NCBI GenBank assembly: GCA_964398035.1
Contig: CAYNLI010000001.1
Coordinates: forward strand, 17,507 to 81,506
DNA length: 64,000 nt
Direction: 5' to 3'
Origin: Saonia sp964398035
GTDB taxonomy: Bacteria > Bacteroidota > Bacteroidia > Flavobacteriales > Flavobacteriaceae
In this document: piece after piece, positions 1-8,335 of the stretch
How the letters are laid out: each line of letters begins with the position of its first letter
How positions within the stretch are numbered: position 1 is the stretch's first letter
Made by a program: the position numbers and the translations under genes
The notes under the pieces: generated by a model
Told to the model about the DNA's origin: nothing
The model's database searches: none
The model's input: the letters and a program-made list of their open reading frames with translations, nothing else

Positions 1-1081
1 TTGGTGTTAACCAAGAAAAAGTCAATGCTCTAGAGGTTGATACTTTATTGAAAATAGGTTTTGTCCAACCCATAAATTCATAATCATCACCTTCTGGAAT
101 GGCTGTAACGGTATTGTTGTAAAATCCTAAATGTCCGTCTGGGTTACTTTTAGCACCTATAAGCACATCTCCGTTTATTACCCTGAACTTATCTTCATTT
201 ACACCACTGGCATATAAAAAGGTAGAAACTTCCGCTCCTATTTTTGTTTTATAATATTTTGGGGCTTTTACAGAAGAACCAACAAGTGCAACAATACGCT
301 CTGCATTGAATTCACCTGTAAGCAAAAGTTCACCTATGATTACCAAATCTTGGGGCGTTATGGTCCAAACTACTTCTCCCTTATTGACAGGGTCAATTTT
401 ATTTATTTGTGTCCCCACCAATCCTGCAGGATGTGGCCCTGAAACAGTATGGTGTTCCACACCGCTTAATCCAGCCAACGGTGAGTTGGATGATTTCCCA
501 ACTGACACATGTACTTTACCTGAAGTAAGTTTTCCAAGAGCAGTCAATGCTGCCTGCAACTCATTTTCCCTGCCTTGCAACACATAGTCCAATTCTGCCG
601 CCAAAGGTGCAGTGGTATAGCCAGAAACAAATATTGCTTTTGGTGTATTTTCAGGATTTGCAATAACATCATAAGGTCTTTGCTTAATAAATGGCCAACA
701 GCCAGATTTTAACAAAAGTGCCTTAATATCTTCAGCTGATGCATTTTCCACATCCACTTTTTCATGACTCACAATACTTGGGGTCTTATCAGCAAGAATT
801 TTCAATGATAACACCTTTCTTCTTGCTCCTCTTTCTATCTCAACCAATTCTCCACTCACAGGAGAGACAAAGAGCATACCCTCACAACTCTTTTTATAGA
901 AAAGTGCTTCGCCTGCTTTAACCTTACCACCTTGTTTTACTAACATTTTGGGGGTTATTCCATGAAAATCCAAAAGATTTATTGAGTATGCGTTGCTTAA
1001 TGTGGCTTTGGAAGTAGTCTGTTCAGCAGCTCCAACAAGGTTGATGCTCAAGCCTTTTTTAATCCGAATGTCTTTAGACAT
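1..1081 (-). CDS. nqrA: Na+-translocating NADH:quinone reductase subunit A (3' end outside window)
   Basis: NqrA is a subunit of the six-part Na+-NQR complex of the inner membrane, which passes electrons from NADH to quinone and exports Na+. I translated the frame from the ATG at 1081: about 360 residues, open to the window edge, so roughly the last 90 of the usual ~450 are missing. Family landmarks are the start MSKDIRIKKGLSINLVGAAE, a lipoyl-like segment VKQGGKVKAGEALFYKK (about residues 48-64), the signature GPHPAGLVGT and the block VVWTITPQDLVIIG. It is divergent from the T9SS plug gene. The rest of the nqr operon should lie to the left of the window. An Na+ pump of this kind fits a marine flavobacterium. 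Confidence 0.93.
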   Translation of the reverse strand, partial: MSKDIRIKKGLSINLVGAAEQTTSKATLSNAYSINLLDFHGITPKMLVKQGGKVKAGEALFYKKSCEGMLFVSPVSGELVEIERGARRKVLSLKILADKTPSIVSHEKVDVENASAEDIKALLLKSGCWPFIKQRPYDVIANPENTPKAIFVSGYTTAPLAAELDYVLQGRENELQAALTALGKLTSGKVHVSVGKSSNSPLAGLSGVEHHTVSGPHPAGLVGTQINKIDPVNKGEVVWTITPQDLVIIGELLLTGEFNAERIVALVGSSVKAPKYYKTKIGAEVSTFLYASGVNEDKFRVINGDVLIGAKSNPDGHLGFYNNTVTAIPEGDDYEFMGWTKPIFNKVSTSRALTFSWLTP

Positions 1082-1115
1082 ATTATAGTAGACCTTAGGT
1101 TATAAAAATTTGATG

Positions 1116-1123
1116 CAAATTTA
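1116..1123 (-). promoter_or_regulatory. Probable -7 element for nqrA
   Basis: The minus strand reads TAAATTTG, matching the Bacteroidota -7 consensus TAnnTTTG, 35 bases upstream of the nqrA ATG. No clear -33 TTTG was found at the usual spacing, so the call rests on the -7 element alone. Confidence 0.4.
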
Positions 1124-1279
1124 AAATTTTAACATCATACTAACCTTGCAAGAAGTATTAAAAAACAGGTTTTCATTGTATTTATAACGATTCTAAATAA
1201 TGGAGATTGTTTACCTACAAAAGAACCTCTTAAGTTACTGGGCATGCTTTTTGTTTACCTTTATCCAAAAAATAATTTA

Positions 1280-2518
1280 ATGCGAACAATTCTTATCCTA
1301 GTCTTTCTCTTTACCATCCCATTATTTGGACAAGTACAAGAAGAGATAAATCCACCTGAAAACATTAAATCTATAATCTTTAAGGGAACAACGGAAGATC
1401 AATTTCCCATTGTGCAATTGGGAGAATCTTTTCATCTGGAATTTGATGATACTTTAGCGCAAGAACAAGATTATTATTATAAAATTGTACACTGCAATTA
1501 CGATTGGACACCTTCCTCTCTTTTAAAATCACAATATCTTAATGGAATGGACAATCAGCGCATTATAGATTATGGAAATAGTTATAGCACACTACAACCC
1601 TATTCCAACTACAACCTTACCATACCCAATAATAATGTCAGATTAAAGGCCAGCGGTAATTATATGTTAGAAATTTATAATAATAGTTATGAACTTCAAT
1701 TTTCTAGACGGTTTGTAATTTATAAGGATATTGCCAAAGTTGGGGCGGTCATAAAAAGGTCTAGGGACTTTGCATACCTTAATGAGAAGCAAGTGGTACA
1801 GTTTACTATAAATCCATCAGGCTTTCAATTGGTAAACCCAAAGAGAGAGGTAAAAGTGGTTATTATACAAAACTACCATTGGCCAACCGCTTTATATAAT
1901 ATTGCTCCGCAATACACTCTTGGAAGTAAATTAGTATACAAATACGACCAAGAAACCAGTTTTTTTGGCGGAAATGAATTTCTGAATTTTGATACCAGTG
2001 ATCTACGTGCACCCAGTGCCGCCATATCAAAAATTGAATACAAAGAACTTTACCATCACATTTTGTTTGCAGATAGGCATCGTGCAGATAGGCCATATAC
2101 CTATTACCCTGATATCAATGGTGATTTTGTAATCCGTACGCTACAAGGCAATGACAACTCTAGGGAAGCAGAATACACCCAAGTGCATTTTAGCATTCCT
2201 TACACAACAAACATTGGACTGAGTGATGTTTATGTCTTTGGAAAATTCAACAATTATGATTTGAATGAAGATAACAAAATGGTCTATAATGAAGAGTCTG
2301 GATACTTAGAAGCTACCATTAAAATAAAACAAGGTTTTAACAATTACAAGTACGTCATAAAGAATGAAAACGGCACTATAGACCTAAATACCATTGGCGG
2401 TAATTTTCATTTCACAGAGAACAACTACACCATTTTGGTCTACTATAGAAACTTTGGAGACCTATATGATAGCATTATTGGAATAGGCTCTGCAAATTCA
2501 AGAGATATCAGCAATTAA
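1280..2518 (+). CDS. DUF5103 family protein, type IX secretion system plug protein
   Basis: This 412-residue secreted protein matches the Bacteroidota DUF5103 family, whose Flavobacterium member is known as the plug that closes the SprA channel of the type IX secretion system. The ATG at 1280 is preferred over an upstream in-frame ATG at 1244 because it starts directly with a signal peptide (MRTILILVFLFTIPLFGQ). The mature protein begins with beta-rich sequence (residues about 25-130), and the HCNYDW motif early in the chain is typical of the family as I recall it. A C-terminal domain around DVYVFGKFNNYDL resembles an early-set (carbohydrate-binding-like) fold. It heads a plus-strand group, 24 bases before the DUF3667 gene. 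Family assignment is good; the plug role is inferred by homology. Confidence 0.82.
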   Translation: MRTILILVFLFTIPLFGQVQEEINPPENIKSIIFKGTTEDQFPIVQLGESFHLEFDDTLAQEQDYYYKIVHCNYDWTPSSLLKSQYLNGMDNQRIIDYGNSYSTLQPYSNYNLTIPNNNVRLKASGNYMLEIYNNSYELQFSRRFVIYKDIAKVGAVIKRSRDFAYLNEKQVVQFTINPSGFQLVNPKREVKVVIIQNYHWPTALYNIAPQYTLGSKLVYKYDQETSFFGGNEFLNFDTSDLRAPSAAISKIEYKELYHHILFADRHRADRPYTYYPDINGDFVIRTLQGNDNSREAEYTQVHFSIPYTTNIGLSDVYVFGKFNNYDLNEDNKMVYNEESGYLEATIKIKQGFNNYKYVIKNENGTIDLNTIGGNFHFTENNYTILVYYRNFGDLYDSIIGIGSANSRDISN

Positions 2519-2542
2519 TGTATATTTATCTTTTGAGGATAA

Positions 2543-3646
2543 ATGGACAACAAACCAACAATAATACCTAAAGGAAGACACCTACTTAAATATCGGGGAA
2601 CCGAATGTTTAAATTGCGGGCATCTTTTGGACATGAGCGATAAATACTGCCCCAATTGCTCACAGGCCAACAGCACAAAAAAATTGACACTTAAAGATTT
2701 TTTTGATGAATTTTTTAGCAATTTGTTCTCCTATGATTCCAAACTACTGCAAACCTTATCGGCACTTCTTATACGTCCAGGGTCAATCACCAAAGATTTT
2801 ATCAAGGGCAAACGAGTATCATACACCAATCCCTTTCGTTTTTTATTGAGTTTGGCATTTGTTTATTTCTTAATGTTGAGTTTTTCTGGAGATTATGAAG
2901 AATTGAACAGCTATGGCTATAAAAGTAATGGCGACACCTTAAAAGAAGTCAATCTTAATTTTAGCTCCCCAAAAGAAGAAGGAGAAGAAGTCTTGAACGC
3001 TTTGGATTCTTTAAATGTATTGATTACAAATTCTAAAAAAGATTCTATACTACTGGCTGATCCTGAAAAATATTTCAACGGTTTAAATGATAAACCCAAA
3101 GGAAATCGTCGTTATCAAAAATTAGAATTCTTCTATAAATTGACTGAAAATGAACAGATTAATAATTTTAAGGATGCTAAAGAACAGTACAATATAGAAG
3201 ACACCTATGAAAACAGAGTTGCATTTGAAGTTTCTAACAGTATCTTTAAAGTATTTCAACAACCTGGAAGCTTTGCAACTGACCTAATTTCCAAACTTCC
3301 TTTTTTGATATTTTTCTTTTTACCTGTATTCGCTTTGTTCATTTGGTTGGCTTATATCAGAAAAAAGCACAATTATACCGATCATCTTATCTTTAGTTTT
3401 CATAATCAATCTTTGTTGTTTATCTTGCTCATTATTAGCTTTATAATAGATGCTATTTTTGAAGTGAACAGTTCTGGTATTTTCTTGTTGATTTTTTCCA
3501 TATATCTTTTTATAGCCATGTGGAAATTCTATGAACAGGGAATAATTAAAACCAGTATTAAATATATATTTCTAAATACTGTCTTTTTTATATTGGCATT
3601 TTTTACAGCACTGGTATCAATAACTGTAAGTGCAATTACATATTGA
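2543..3646 (+). CDS. DUF3667 family zinc-ribbon membrane protein
   Basis: This is a 367-residue inner-membrane protein of unknown function. The N-terminus carries a paired-Cys zinc ribbon, CLNCGHLL then YCPNCSQ (residues about 23-41). It continues with a conserved block around residues 77-100 (LLIRPGSITKDFIKGKR) and a first hydrophobic segment (FLLSLAFVYFLML). A soluble loop of about 130 residues follows, then four or more hydrophobic helices to the C-terminus. This is the usual DUF3667 layout in Bacteroidota. It sits 24 bases after the plug gene and 12 before apaG, so the three are probably co-transcribed. I cannot give a function. Confidence 0.8.
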   Translation: MDNKPTIIPKGRHLLKYRGTECLNCGHLLDMSDKYCPNCSQANSTKKLTLKDFFDEFFSNLFSYDSKLLQTLSALLIRPGSITKDFIKGKRVSYTNPFRFLLSLAFVYFLMLSFSGDYEELNSYGYKSNGDTLKEVNLNFSSPKEEGEEVLNALDSLNVLITNSKKDSILLADPEKYFNGLNDKPKGNRRYQKLEFFYKLTENEQINNFKDAKEQYNIEDTYENRVAFEVSNSIFKVFQQPGSFATDLISKLPFLIFFFLPVFALFIWLAYIRKKHNYTDHLIFSFHNQSLLFILLIISFIIDAIFEVNSSGIFLLIFSIYLFIAMWKFYEQGIIKTSIKYIFLNTVFFILAFFTALVSITVSAITY

Positions 3647-3658
3647 AGATTAGAATAT

Positions 3659-4045
3659 ATGATTACACAAGTAACAAAAGGCATAAAAATATCTATAGAC
3701 ACTAGTTTTGAAGGAACTTTCTTTAAAAACTATAAAATGCACTTTGCCTTTGGCTACACCATCACCATAGAAAACCAGAGCAAGGATTCTGTGCAATTAA
3801 CTTCTCGTCACTGGCAAATCTATGATGCTTTGAACGAAATGGAAATTGCGGATGGCGAAGGTGTTATTGGTAAAAAACCCGTAATAAAACCAGGCGAATC
3901 CCACACCTATAGTTCTGGATGTCTTTTAGGTTCTCCTATTGGCGCAATGAGAGGTCACTACAATATGGTGAACTTTAGTTCTACTGAAAAATTCAGGGTA
4001 TATATTCCTACTTTTAAATTTAGCGCTCCTTTTGCTTTAAATTAA
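3659..4045 (+). CDS. apaG: ApaG family protein
   Basis: ApaG is a small fibronectin-III-like beta-sandwich protein named for association with Co2+/Mg2+ resistance in enterics; its biochemical role is not settled. At 128 residues it has the normal family length (about 125). Hallmarks are FAFGYTITIENQS, LTSRHWQIYD, the glycine-rich GEGVIGKKPVIKPGE and YSSGCLLGSPIGAMRGHY. The ATG at 3659 follows the DUF3667 stop by 12 bases. A weak GTTAG/CTAAC dyad (4079-4094) followed by TTTAT could end this transcription unit, but it is not a convincing terminator. Confidence 0.9.
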   Translation: MITQVTKGIKISIDTSFEGTFFKNYKMHFAFGYTITIENQSKDSVQLTSRHWQIYDALNEMEIADGEGVIGKKPVIKPGESHTYSSGCLLGSPIGAMRGHYNMVNFSSTEKFRVYIPTFKFSAPFALN

Positions 4046-4127
4046 AAAATTTTACTTCTTTTTTAGTTTTACAAAACTGTTAGGTTTCACTAACTTTATC
4101 CCAAAATTTGTTTTAAAATACACAATT

Positions 4128-5762
4128 ATGGGTAAAGGATTTTTTCAAGTACCAACTGCATATAACGAACCGATAAAAAGTTATGCTCCCGGCACACCAG
4201 AAAGGGAAGCTGTTCTCAAACAATACAAAACCTATTTTAATGGAGGTGTTGATGTTCCCTTATATATTGGGAATGAAGAAATCCGGACAGGGAACACCAG
4301 ACCCATGTCCCCACCCCATGACCATAAACATACTGTAGGGCAATATCATCTAGCAGAAAAGGAACATGTTTCCAAAGCAATTGCAAATGCATTGGAGGCA
4401 CGTGACAATTGGGCAAACTTAACTTGGGAGCAACGCGCTGCTATTTTTATGAAAGCTGCCGAATTGCTAGCTGGACCATACAGAGCAAAAATAAATGCTG
4501 CCACCATGATTGCGCAGTCCAAAACCATTCACCAAGCAGAGATTGATGCTGCCTGTGAGTTTATAGATTTTCTACGTTTTAATGTGGAATTTATGTCACA
4601 GATATATGAAGAGCAACCAGACTCTTCTGAAGGCATTTGGAACAGAGTAGAATACCGCCCGTTAGAAGGTTTTATTTACGCCATTACACCATTTAATTTT
4701 ACGGCCATAGCAGGAAACTTACCCGCCAGTGCTGCCATGATGGGCAATGTAGTGATATGGAAACCCAGTGACCATCAGGTTTTCTCAGCAAAGGTTATTG
4801 TAGATGTTTTTAAAGAAGCTGGTCTGCCAGACGGTGTTATAAATGTTATTTATGGTGACCCTGTGATGATTACCAAAACAGTATTGGACAGTCCAGATTT
4901 TGCTGGAATCCATTTTACAGGTTCTACTTATGTATTTAAAGAACTGTGGAAGCAAATAGGAACCAATATCCACAATTACAAAACCTATCCCAGAATTGTT
5001 GGGGAAACAGGAGGGAAAGATTTCATTATAGCACATTCTTCTGCCAAACCAGAACAAGTGGCAACTGCCATAATCCGTGGGTCATTTGAATTTCAAGGGC
5101 AAAAATGTAGTGCCGCATCAAGAGTATATCTGCCAAAATCCACGGCCAATGAAATATTGGATTTAGTGAAAGAAGACATGAAATCTTTCAACAAACCAGG
5201 CTCACCAGAAGACATGAGCAATTTTATAACTGCTGTTATCCATGAAGGTTCGTTTGACAAACTAGCAAAATACATAGACCAAGCCAAAAAGGACAAAAAT
5301 GTAGAAGTCATTGCTGGTGGAGGATATGACAAATCCAAAGGGTACTTTATAGAGCCTACCGTATTATTGACCACCGACCCAAAATACACCACAATGGAAA
5401 CCGAACTTTTTGGACCAGTAGTGACCATCTATATTTACGAAGACAAAGATTGGAGCAAAACATTAAAATTAGTGGATTCCACTTCTGAATATGCATTGAC
5501 AGGTGCTGTATTGTCCACAGACCGTTATGCCATTGATGAAGCTACCAAAACATTACAAAACAGTGCTGGGAATTTTTATGTAAATGACAAGCCTACGGGA
5601 GCCGTTGTTGGTCAGCAACCATTTGGTGGCGCAAGAGCTTCTGGAACCAATGACAAAGCCGGTTCTCCACAAAACTTATTGCGTTGGGTATCTCCACGGT
5701 TGATTAAAGAAACATTGGTGACACCAGAAGATTACAGATATCCATTTTTAGGCAAAGAATAA
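4128..5762 (+). CDS. pruA: L-glutamate gamma-semialdehyde dehydrogenase (1-pyrroline-5-carboxylate dehydrogenase)
   Basis: The enzyme oxidises pyrroline-5-carboxylate/glutamate semialdehyde to glutamate with NAD+, the second step of proline breakdown. At 544 residues it is the stand-alone monofunctional form, with no proline dehydrogenase (PutA) fusion. Aldehyde dehydrogenase features are clear: the NAD-binding region near ITPFNFTAIAGNLPAS, the general-base segment VGETGGKD, the nucleophile Cys327 in GQKCSAASR and the C-terminal FGGARASGTNDKAG. It is separated from apaG by 82 bases and probably has its own promoter. No proline dehydrogenase gene is nearby. Confidence 0.96.
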   Translation: MGKGFFQVPTAYNEPIKSYAPGTPEREAVLKQYKTYFNGGVDVPLYIGNEEIRTGNTRPMSPPHDHKHTVGQYHLAEKEHVSKAIANALEARDNWANLTWEQRAAIFMKAAELLAGPYRAKINAATMIAQSKTIHQAEIDAACEFIDFLRFNVEFMSQIYEEQPDSSEGIWNRVEYRPLEGFIYAITPFNFTAIAGNLPASAAMMGNVVIWKPSDHQVFSAKVIVDVFKEAGLPDGVINVIYGDPVMITKTVLDSPDFAGIHFTGSTYVFKELWKQIGTNIHNYKTYPRIVGETGGKDFIIAHSSAKPEQVATAIIRGSFEFQGQKCSAASRVYLPKSTANEILDLVKEDMKSFNKPGSPEDMSNFITAVIHEGSFDKLAKYIDQAKKDKNVEVIAGGGYDKSKGYFIEPTVLLTTDPKYTTMETELFGPVVTIYIYEDKDWSKTLKLVDSTSEYALTGAVLSTDRYAIDEATKTLQNSAGNFYVNDKPTGAVVGQQPFGGARASGTNDKAGSPQNLLRWVSPRLIKETLVTPEDYRYPFLGKE

Positions 5763-5804
5763 ACAAATCTATTATTTTAGTCATATGTCTAATCAAAGAT
5801 GTGA

Positions 5805-5852
5805 CATTACATCAGTTTTATACACTTAAATAAATATAAAACTGATGTAATG
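5805..5852. repeat. Perfect 18-bp inverted repeat between pruA and the truncated kinase
   Basis: CATTACATCAGTTTTATA (5805-5822) is repeated in exact inverse at 5835-5852 around the 12-base loop CACTTAAATAAA. Outside it, GATG at about 5799 and CATC after 5852 extend the symmetry with a bulge. The stem is AT-rich with no T-run directly after it, so it is not a standard terminator. It could be a weak pruA terminator, an operator, or the trace of a small mobile element at a site where the next gene is broken. Confidence 0.6.
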
Positions 5853-5911
5853 CATCTATATAAACAAGTTGCCAATAATATGGCCCAAAAATAGAAACAT
5901 CAGTATTTAAA

Positions 5912-6295
5912 ATGAAAATTTTAATATTTGGAGCATCAGGTTCTGGAACAACTACACTAGGAAGAGAGCTTAAAAAAAAGACAGAATTCAAACATTTAGA
6001 TGTTGATGATTATTACTGGAAATCGACTGAACCACCCTTTCAAGAAAAAATACCATTAGTTGAAAGAAACAAAAAACTAACATCTGATTTCAAAAAATAT
6101 GAAAATTTAATTATCAGTGGATCAATGGTAAGTTGGGGTAAACAATGGGAAAAAGCATTTGATTTAGCAATTTTTATTTACTTGGATAGCGATACAAGAA
6201 TAAAACGCCTTGAAAAAAGAGAAATTGAAAGATATGGAAACAAACTTTTGACCGACAAGAAAACCCAACTGGATTCAAAAGCATTTCTAGAATGA
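5912..6295 (+). pseudogene. Truncated adenylate-kinase-like P-loop NTPase
   Basis: The 127-residue frame is the N-terminal two thirds of an AAA/adenylate-kinase-like protein. It shows the P-loop GASGSGTTTLG (Thr where most Walker A motifs have Lys, which I recall as common in this subfamily), then LDVDDYYW, a Walker-B-like LIISGS and the LID-like segment RIKRLEKREIERYG. Homologues as I recall run to about 180 residues and continue past SKAFLE; here the frame stops exactly at SKAFLE-TGA. A DinB-family C-terminus begins one base before this stop. The gene therefore looks cut by a deletion or recombination and is probably not functional. A short functional form cannot be excluded. Confidence 0.65.
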
Positions 6296-6402
6296 GCACA
6301 CTAGCTGGTCTTTTAACCGTTATGGAACATAATGGAGAACATAAAGGTCAATTAATCGCATATGCAAGATCCAACGGTGTTGTACCACCATGGAGCAAAT
6401 AA
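6292..6402 (+). pseudogene. DinB-family protein, C-terminal fragment only
   Basis: This is a 36-residue frame whose ATG overlaps the stop codon of the truncated kinase. It reads through VMEHNGEHKGQLIAYAR to NGVVPPWSK, which resembles the C-terminal helix and tail of DinB/YfiT-like four-helix proteins (pattern H-x-x-EH-x-GQL-x-x-Y-x-R-x-x-x-x-VPP). The rest of the domain, with the first metal-binding helices, is missing. It is best read as the surviving end of a second gene joined to the kinase fragment at the same junction. Confidence 0.6.
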
Positions 6403-6420
6403 ATTATTGAAAGCATTTAT

Positions 6421-6448
6421 AAAAAAGGAGCCAAATGGCTCCTTTTTT
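6421..6448. terminator. Bidirectional intrinsic terminator between the DinB fragment and rsmG
   Basis: AAAAAAGGAGCC (6421-6432) and GGCTCCTTTTTT (6437-6448) form a perfect 12-bp stem around AAAT, with a T-run on both strands. It serves the plus-strand remnant and the minus-strand rsmG. Confidence 0.9.
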
Positions 6449-6471
6449 GTTTTATCCAGTAAAAATCATCG

Positions 6472-7107
6472 TTACCCTTTATACTTCATTGGCAAATACA
6501 CCACTTTTTTGGTTTCAAAAAAATCTTCTTTAAAATAGTCTTCCAAATCAAAAGTCTGTGCTGTACGGTAATCTTGTAATTCTTCTGACAAGTCGCCACC
6601 TTTTAAATACAGAATGCCATTTTTTCTCTCCTGTAAAGATTCCTTTTTAATTTTTCCTTTTGTCCAATGAACAAAAGTTGGCATGGCTGCCACTGCTCTA
6701 CTTACAATAAAATCAAATTGAGTTTTAAGCTCTTCCACTCGTCCATGCAAAGTATTAACATTCGTCAATCCTAATCCTTCTACCACTTCATTTACAACCT
6801 TTATTTTTTTACCAATAGCATCCACTAAAGTAAAATGGGTTTCAGGATACAGAATGGCCAAAGGAATACCCGGAAAACCACCACCTGTGCCTACATCCAA
6901 AACAGAAGTCCCTGATTTAAATGCATGTATTTTGGCAATTCCCAAGGAATGTAAAACATGGCGCAAATACAATTCATCAATATCTTTTCTGGAAACCACA
7001 TTTATTTTTTGGTTCCAGTCCTTATATAGATCTTCAAGTTGCAAAAATTGCTCTTGTTGTAGTTTTGTTAAATCTGGAAAATAGTTGAAAATTATGTCTG
7101 CTTTCAT
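6472..7107 (-). CDS. rsmG: 16S rRNA (guanine527-N7)-methyltransferase
   Basis: RsmG (GidB) methylates N7 of G527 in 16S rRNA using S-adenosylmethionine. The protein is 211 residues, normal for the family. The SAM-binding motif VLDVGTGGGFPG is at residues 69-80, followed by the acidic strand end TLVDAIGKK and the family block FDFIVSRAVAAM. The N-terminal helix pair with DWNQKINVVSR and LRHVLHSL is also typical. It stands alone, facing the kinase/DinB remnant across a shared terminator and divergent from the desaturase. Confidence 0.95.
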   Translation of the reverse strand: MKADIIFNYFPDLTKLQQEQFLQLEDLYKDWNQKINVVSRKDIDELYLRHVLHSLGIAKIHAFKSGTSVLDVGTGGGFPGIPLAILYPETHFTLVDAIGKKIKVVNEVVEGLGLTNVNTLHGRVEELKTQFDFIVSRAVAAMPTFVHWTKGKIKKESLQERKNGILYLKGGDLSEELQDYRTAQTFDLEDYFKEDFFETKKVVYLPMKYKG

Positions 7108-7215
7108 TGATATTCCTTTAATTTTGTCAAAAATACTACTTTAGCCATCATAAGCCTTGTTTATGATTAAGACAATACCTTAAAATAAAGTAGATTTAGA
7201 TTAAATATAAATAGC

Positions 7216-8319
7216 ATGGATAAAGGAACAACTATTCGATTTTCAAGAAAGGATTCCGCCCAATTCTTTAAGACTTTAAACAAAAGGGTAAATGATTATT
7301 TTAAAGAGAAAGAAATAAAAAAAACAGGAGATTGGCGACTTCATTTAAAGACCGCCATCATGTTTGTTCTTTTCTTGGCTCCTTATTTTTTAATATTAAC
7401 ATTGGGATTGCCAAATTGGGCAAATCTTTTACTTACTATAGTAATGGGAGTGGGCATGGCTGGTGTTGGTATGAATGTAATGCATGATGGCAACCATGGT
7501 TCTTATTCTACCAAAAAATGGGTGAATAGCATTATGGGAGGAAGTATTTATATTCTTGCGGGCAATGTATACAATTGGCAGGTACAACACAACGTATTGC
7601 ACCACACCTATACCAATATTCAAGGTCATGATGAAGATTTGGATGCTGGCCGTATTTTACGTTTCTCTAAACATACAAAATGGGAAAAATACCATAGATT
7701 TCAGCATTTTTACTCTGTCTTTTTATATGGACTACTAACCTTTAACTGGGCCATTACCACAGATTTTCAACAAATGTACAGGTATACCAAAAGAAAACTT
7801 TCTTATGGGGAATTTCCTAATCCTATAGCAAATTGGAGTAAAATGGTCGTATTTAAATTAATCTATATAGGAATATGGATTGTATTACCATTGGTAATCT
7901 TAGATATCTCATGGTGGAAATTATTAATCGGCTTCTTTGTAATGCACTATGTTGCAGGAGTAATCCTTAGTGTTGTATTTCAATTGGCACATGTTATTGA
8001 AGAGGCGGAAACTCCTCTTCCAGATGAAAATGGTACTATGAAAAACACTTGGGCCATTCACCAATTATTCACCACTGTAAATTTCGGAAACAAAAGTAAA
8101 ATAGTAAATTGGTTTACGGGTGGGTTAAACCATCAAGTAGAACATCATATATTCCCTAACATTAGCCACGTTCATTACACAAAAATCGGGGAAATTGTTA
8201 AACGAACAGCAAAAGAGTTTAATTTGCCTTACAACGAATATAAAACTACTAGAAAAGCCATAATTTCGCACTTCAAACATTTAAAAAAGTTGGGGCAAAA
8301 CCCAGCATTACAATACTAG
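7216..8319 (+). CDS. Membrane fatty acid (acyl-CoA/acyl-lipid) desaturase
   Basis: This is a di-iron membrane desaturase that introduces a double bond into a fatty acyl chain. The three histidine boxes are visible: HDGNH (residues 90-94), HNVLHH (125-130) and QVEHH (307-311). The Gln in the third box is the hallmark of front-end-type enzymes such as delta-5/delta-6 desaturases, but there is no fused N-terminal cytochrome b5 domain. Hydrophobic pairs lie at about 47-90 and 215-255. Length is 367 residues. The gene is 16 bases upstream of aspC. Regiospecificity cannot be read from sequence. Confidence 0.9.
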   Translation: MDKGTTIRFSRKDSAQFFKTLNKRVNDYFKEKEIKKTGDWRLHLKTAIMFVLFLAPYFLILTLGLPNWANLLLTIVMGVGMAGVGMNVMHDGNHGSYSTKKWVNSIMGGSIYILAGNVYNWQVQHNVLHHTYTNIQGHDEDLDAGRILRFSKHTKWEKYHRFQHFYSVFLYGLLTFNWAITTDFQQMYRYTKRKLSYGEFPNPIANWSKMVVFKLIYIGIWIVLPLVILDISWWKLLIGFFVMHYVAGVILSVVFQLAHVIEEAETPLPDENGTMKNTWAIHQLFTTVNFGNKSKIVNWFTGGLNHQVEHHIFPNISHVHYTKIGEIVKRTAKEFNLPYNEYKTTRKAIISHFKHLKKLGQNPALQY

Positions 8320-8335
8320 TAAACAGTTATAACGC

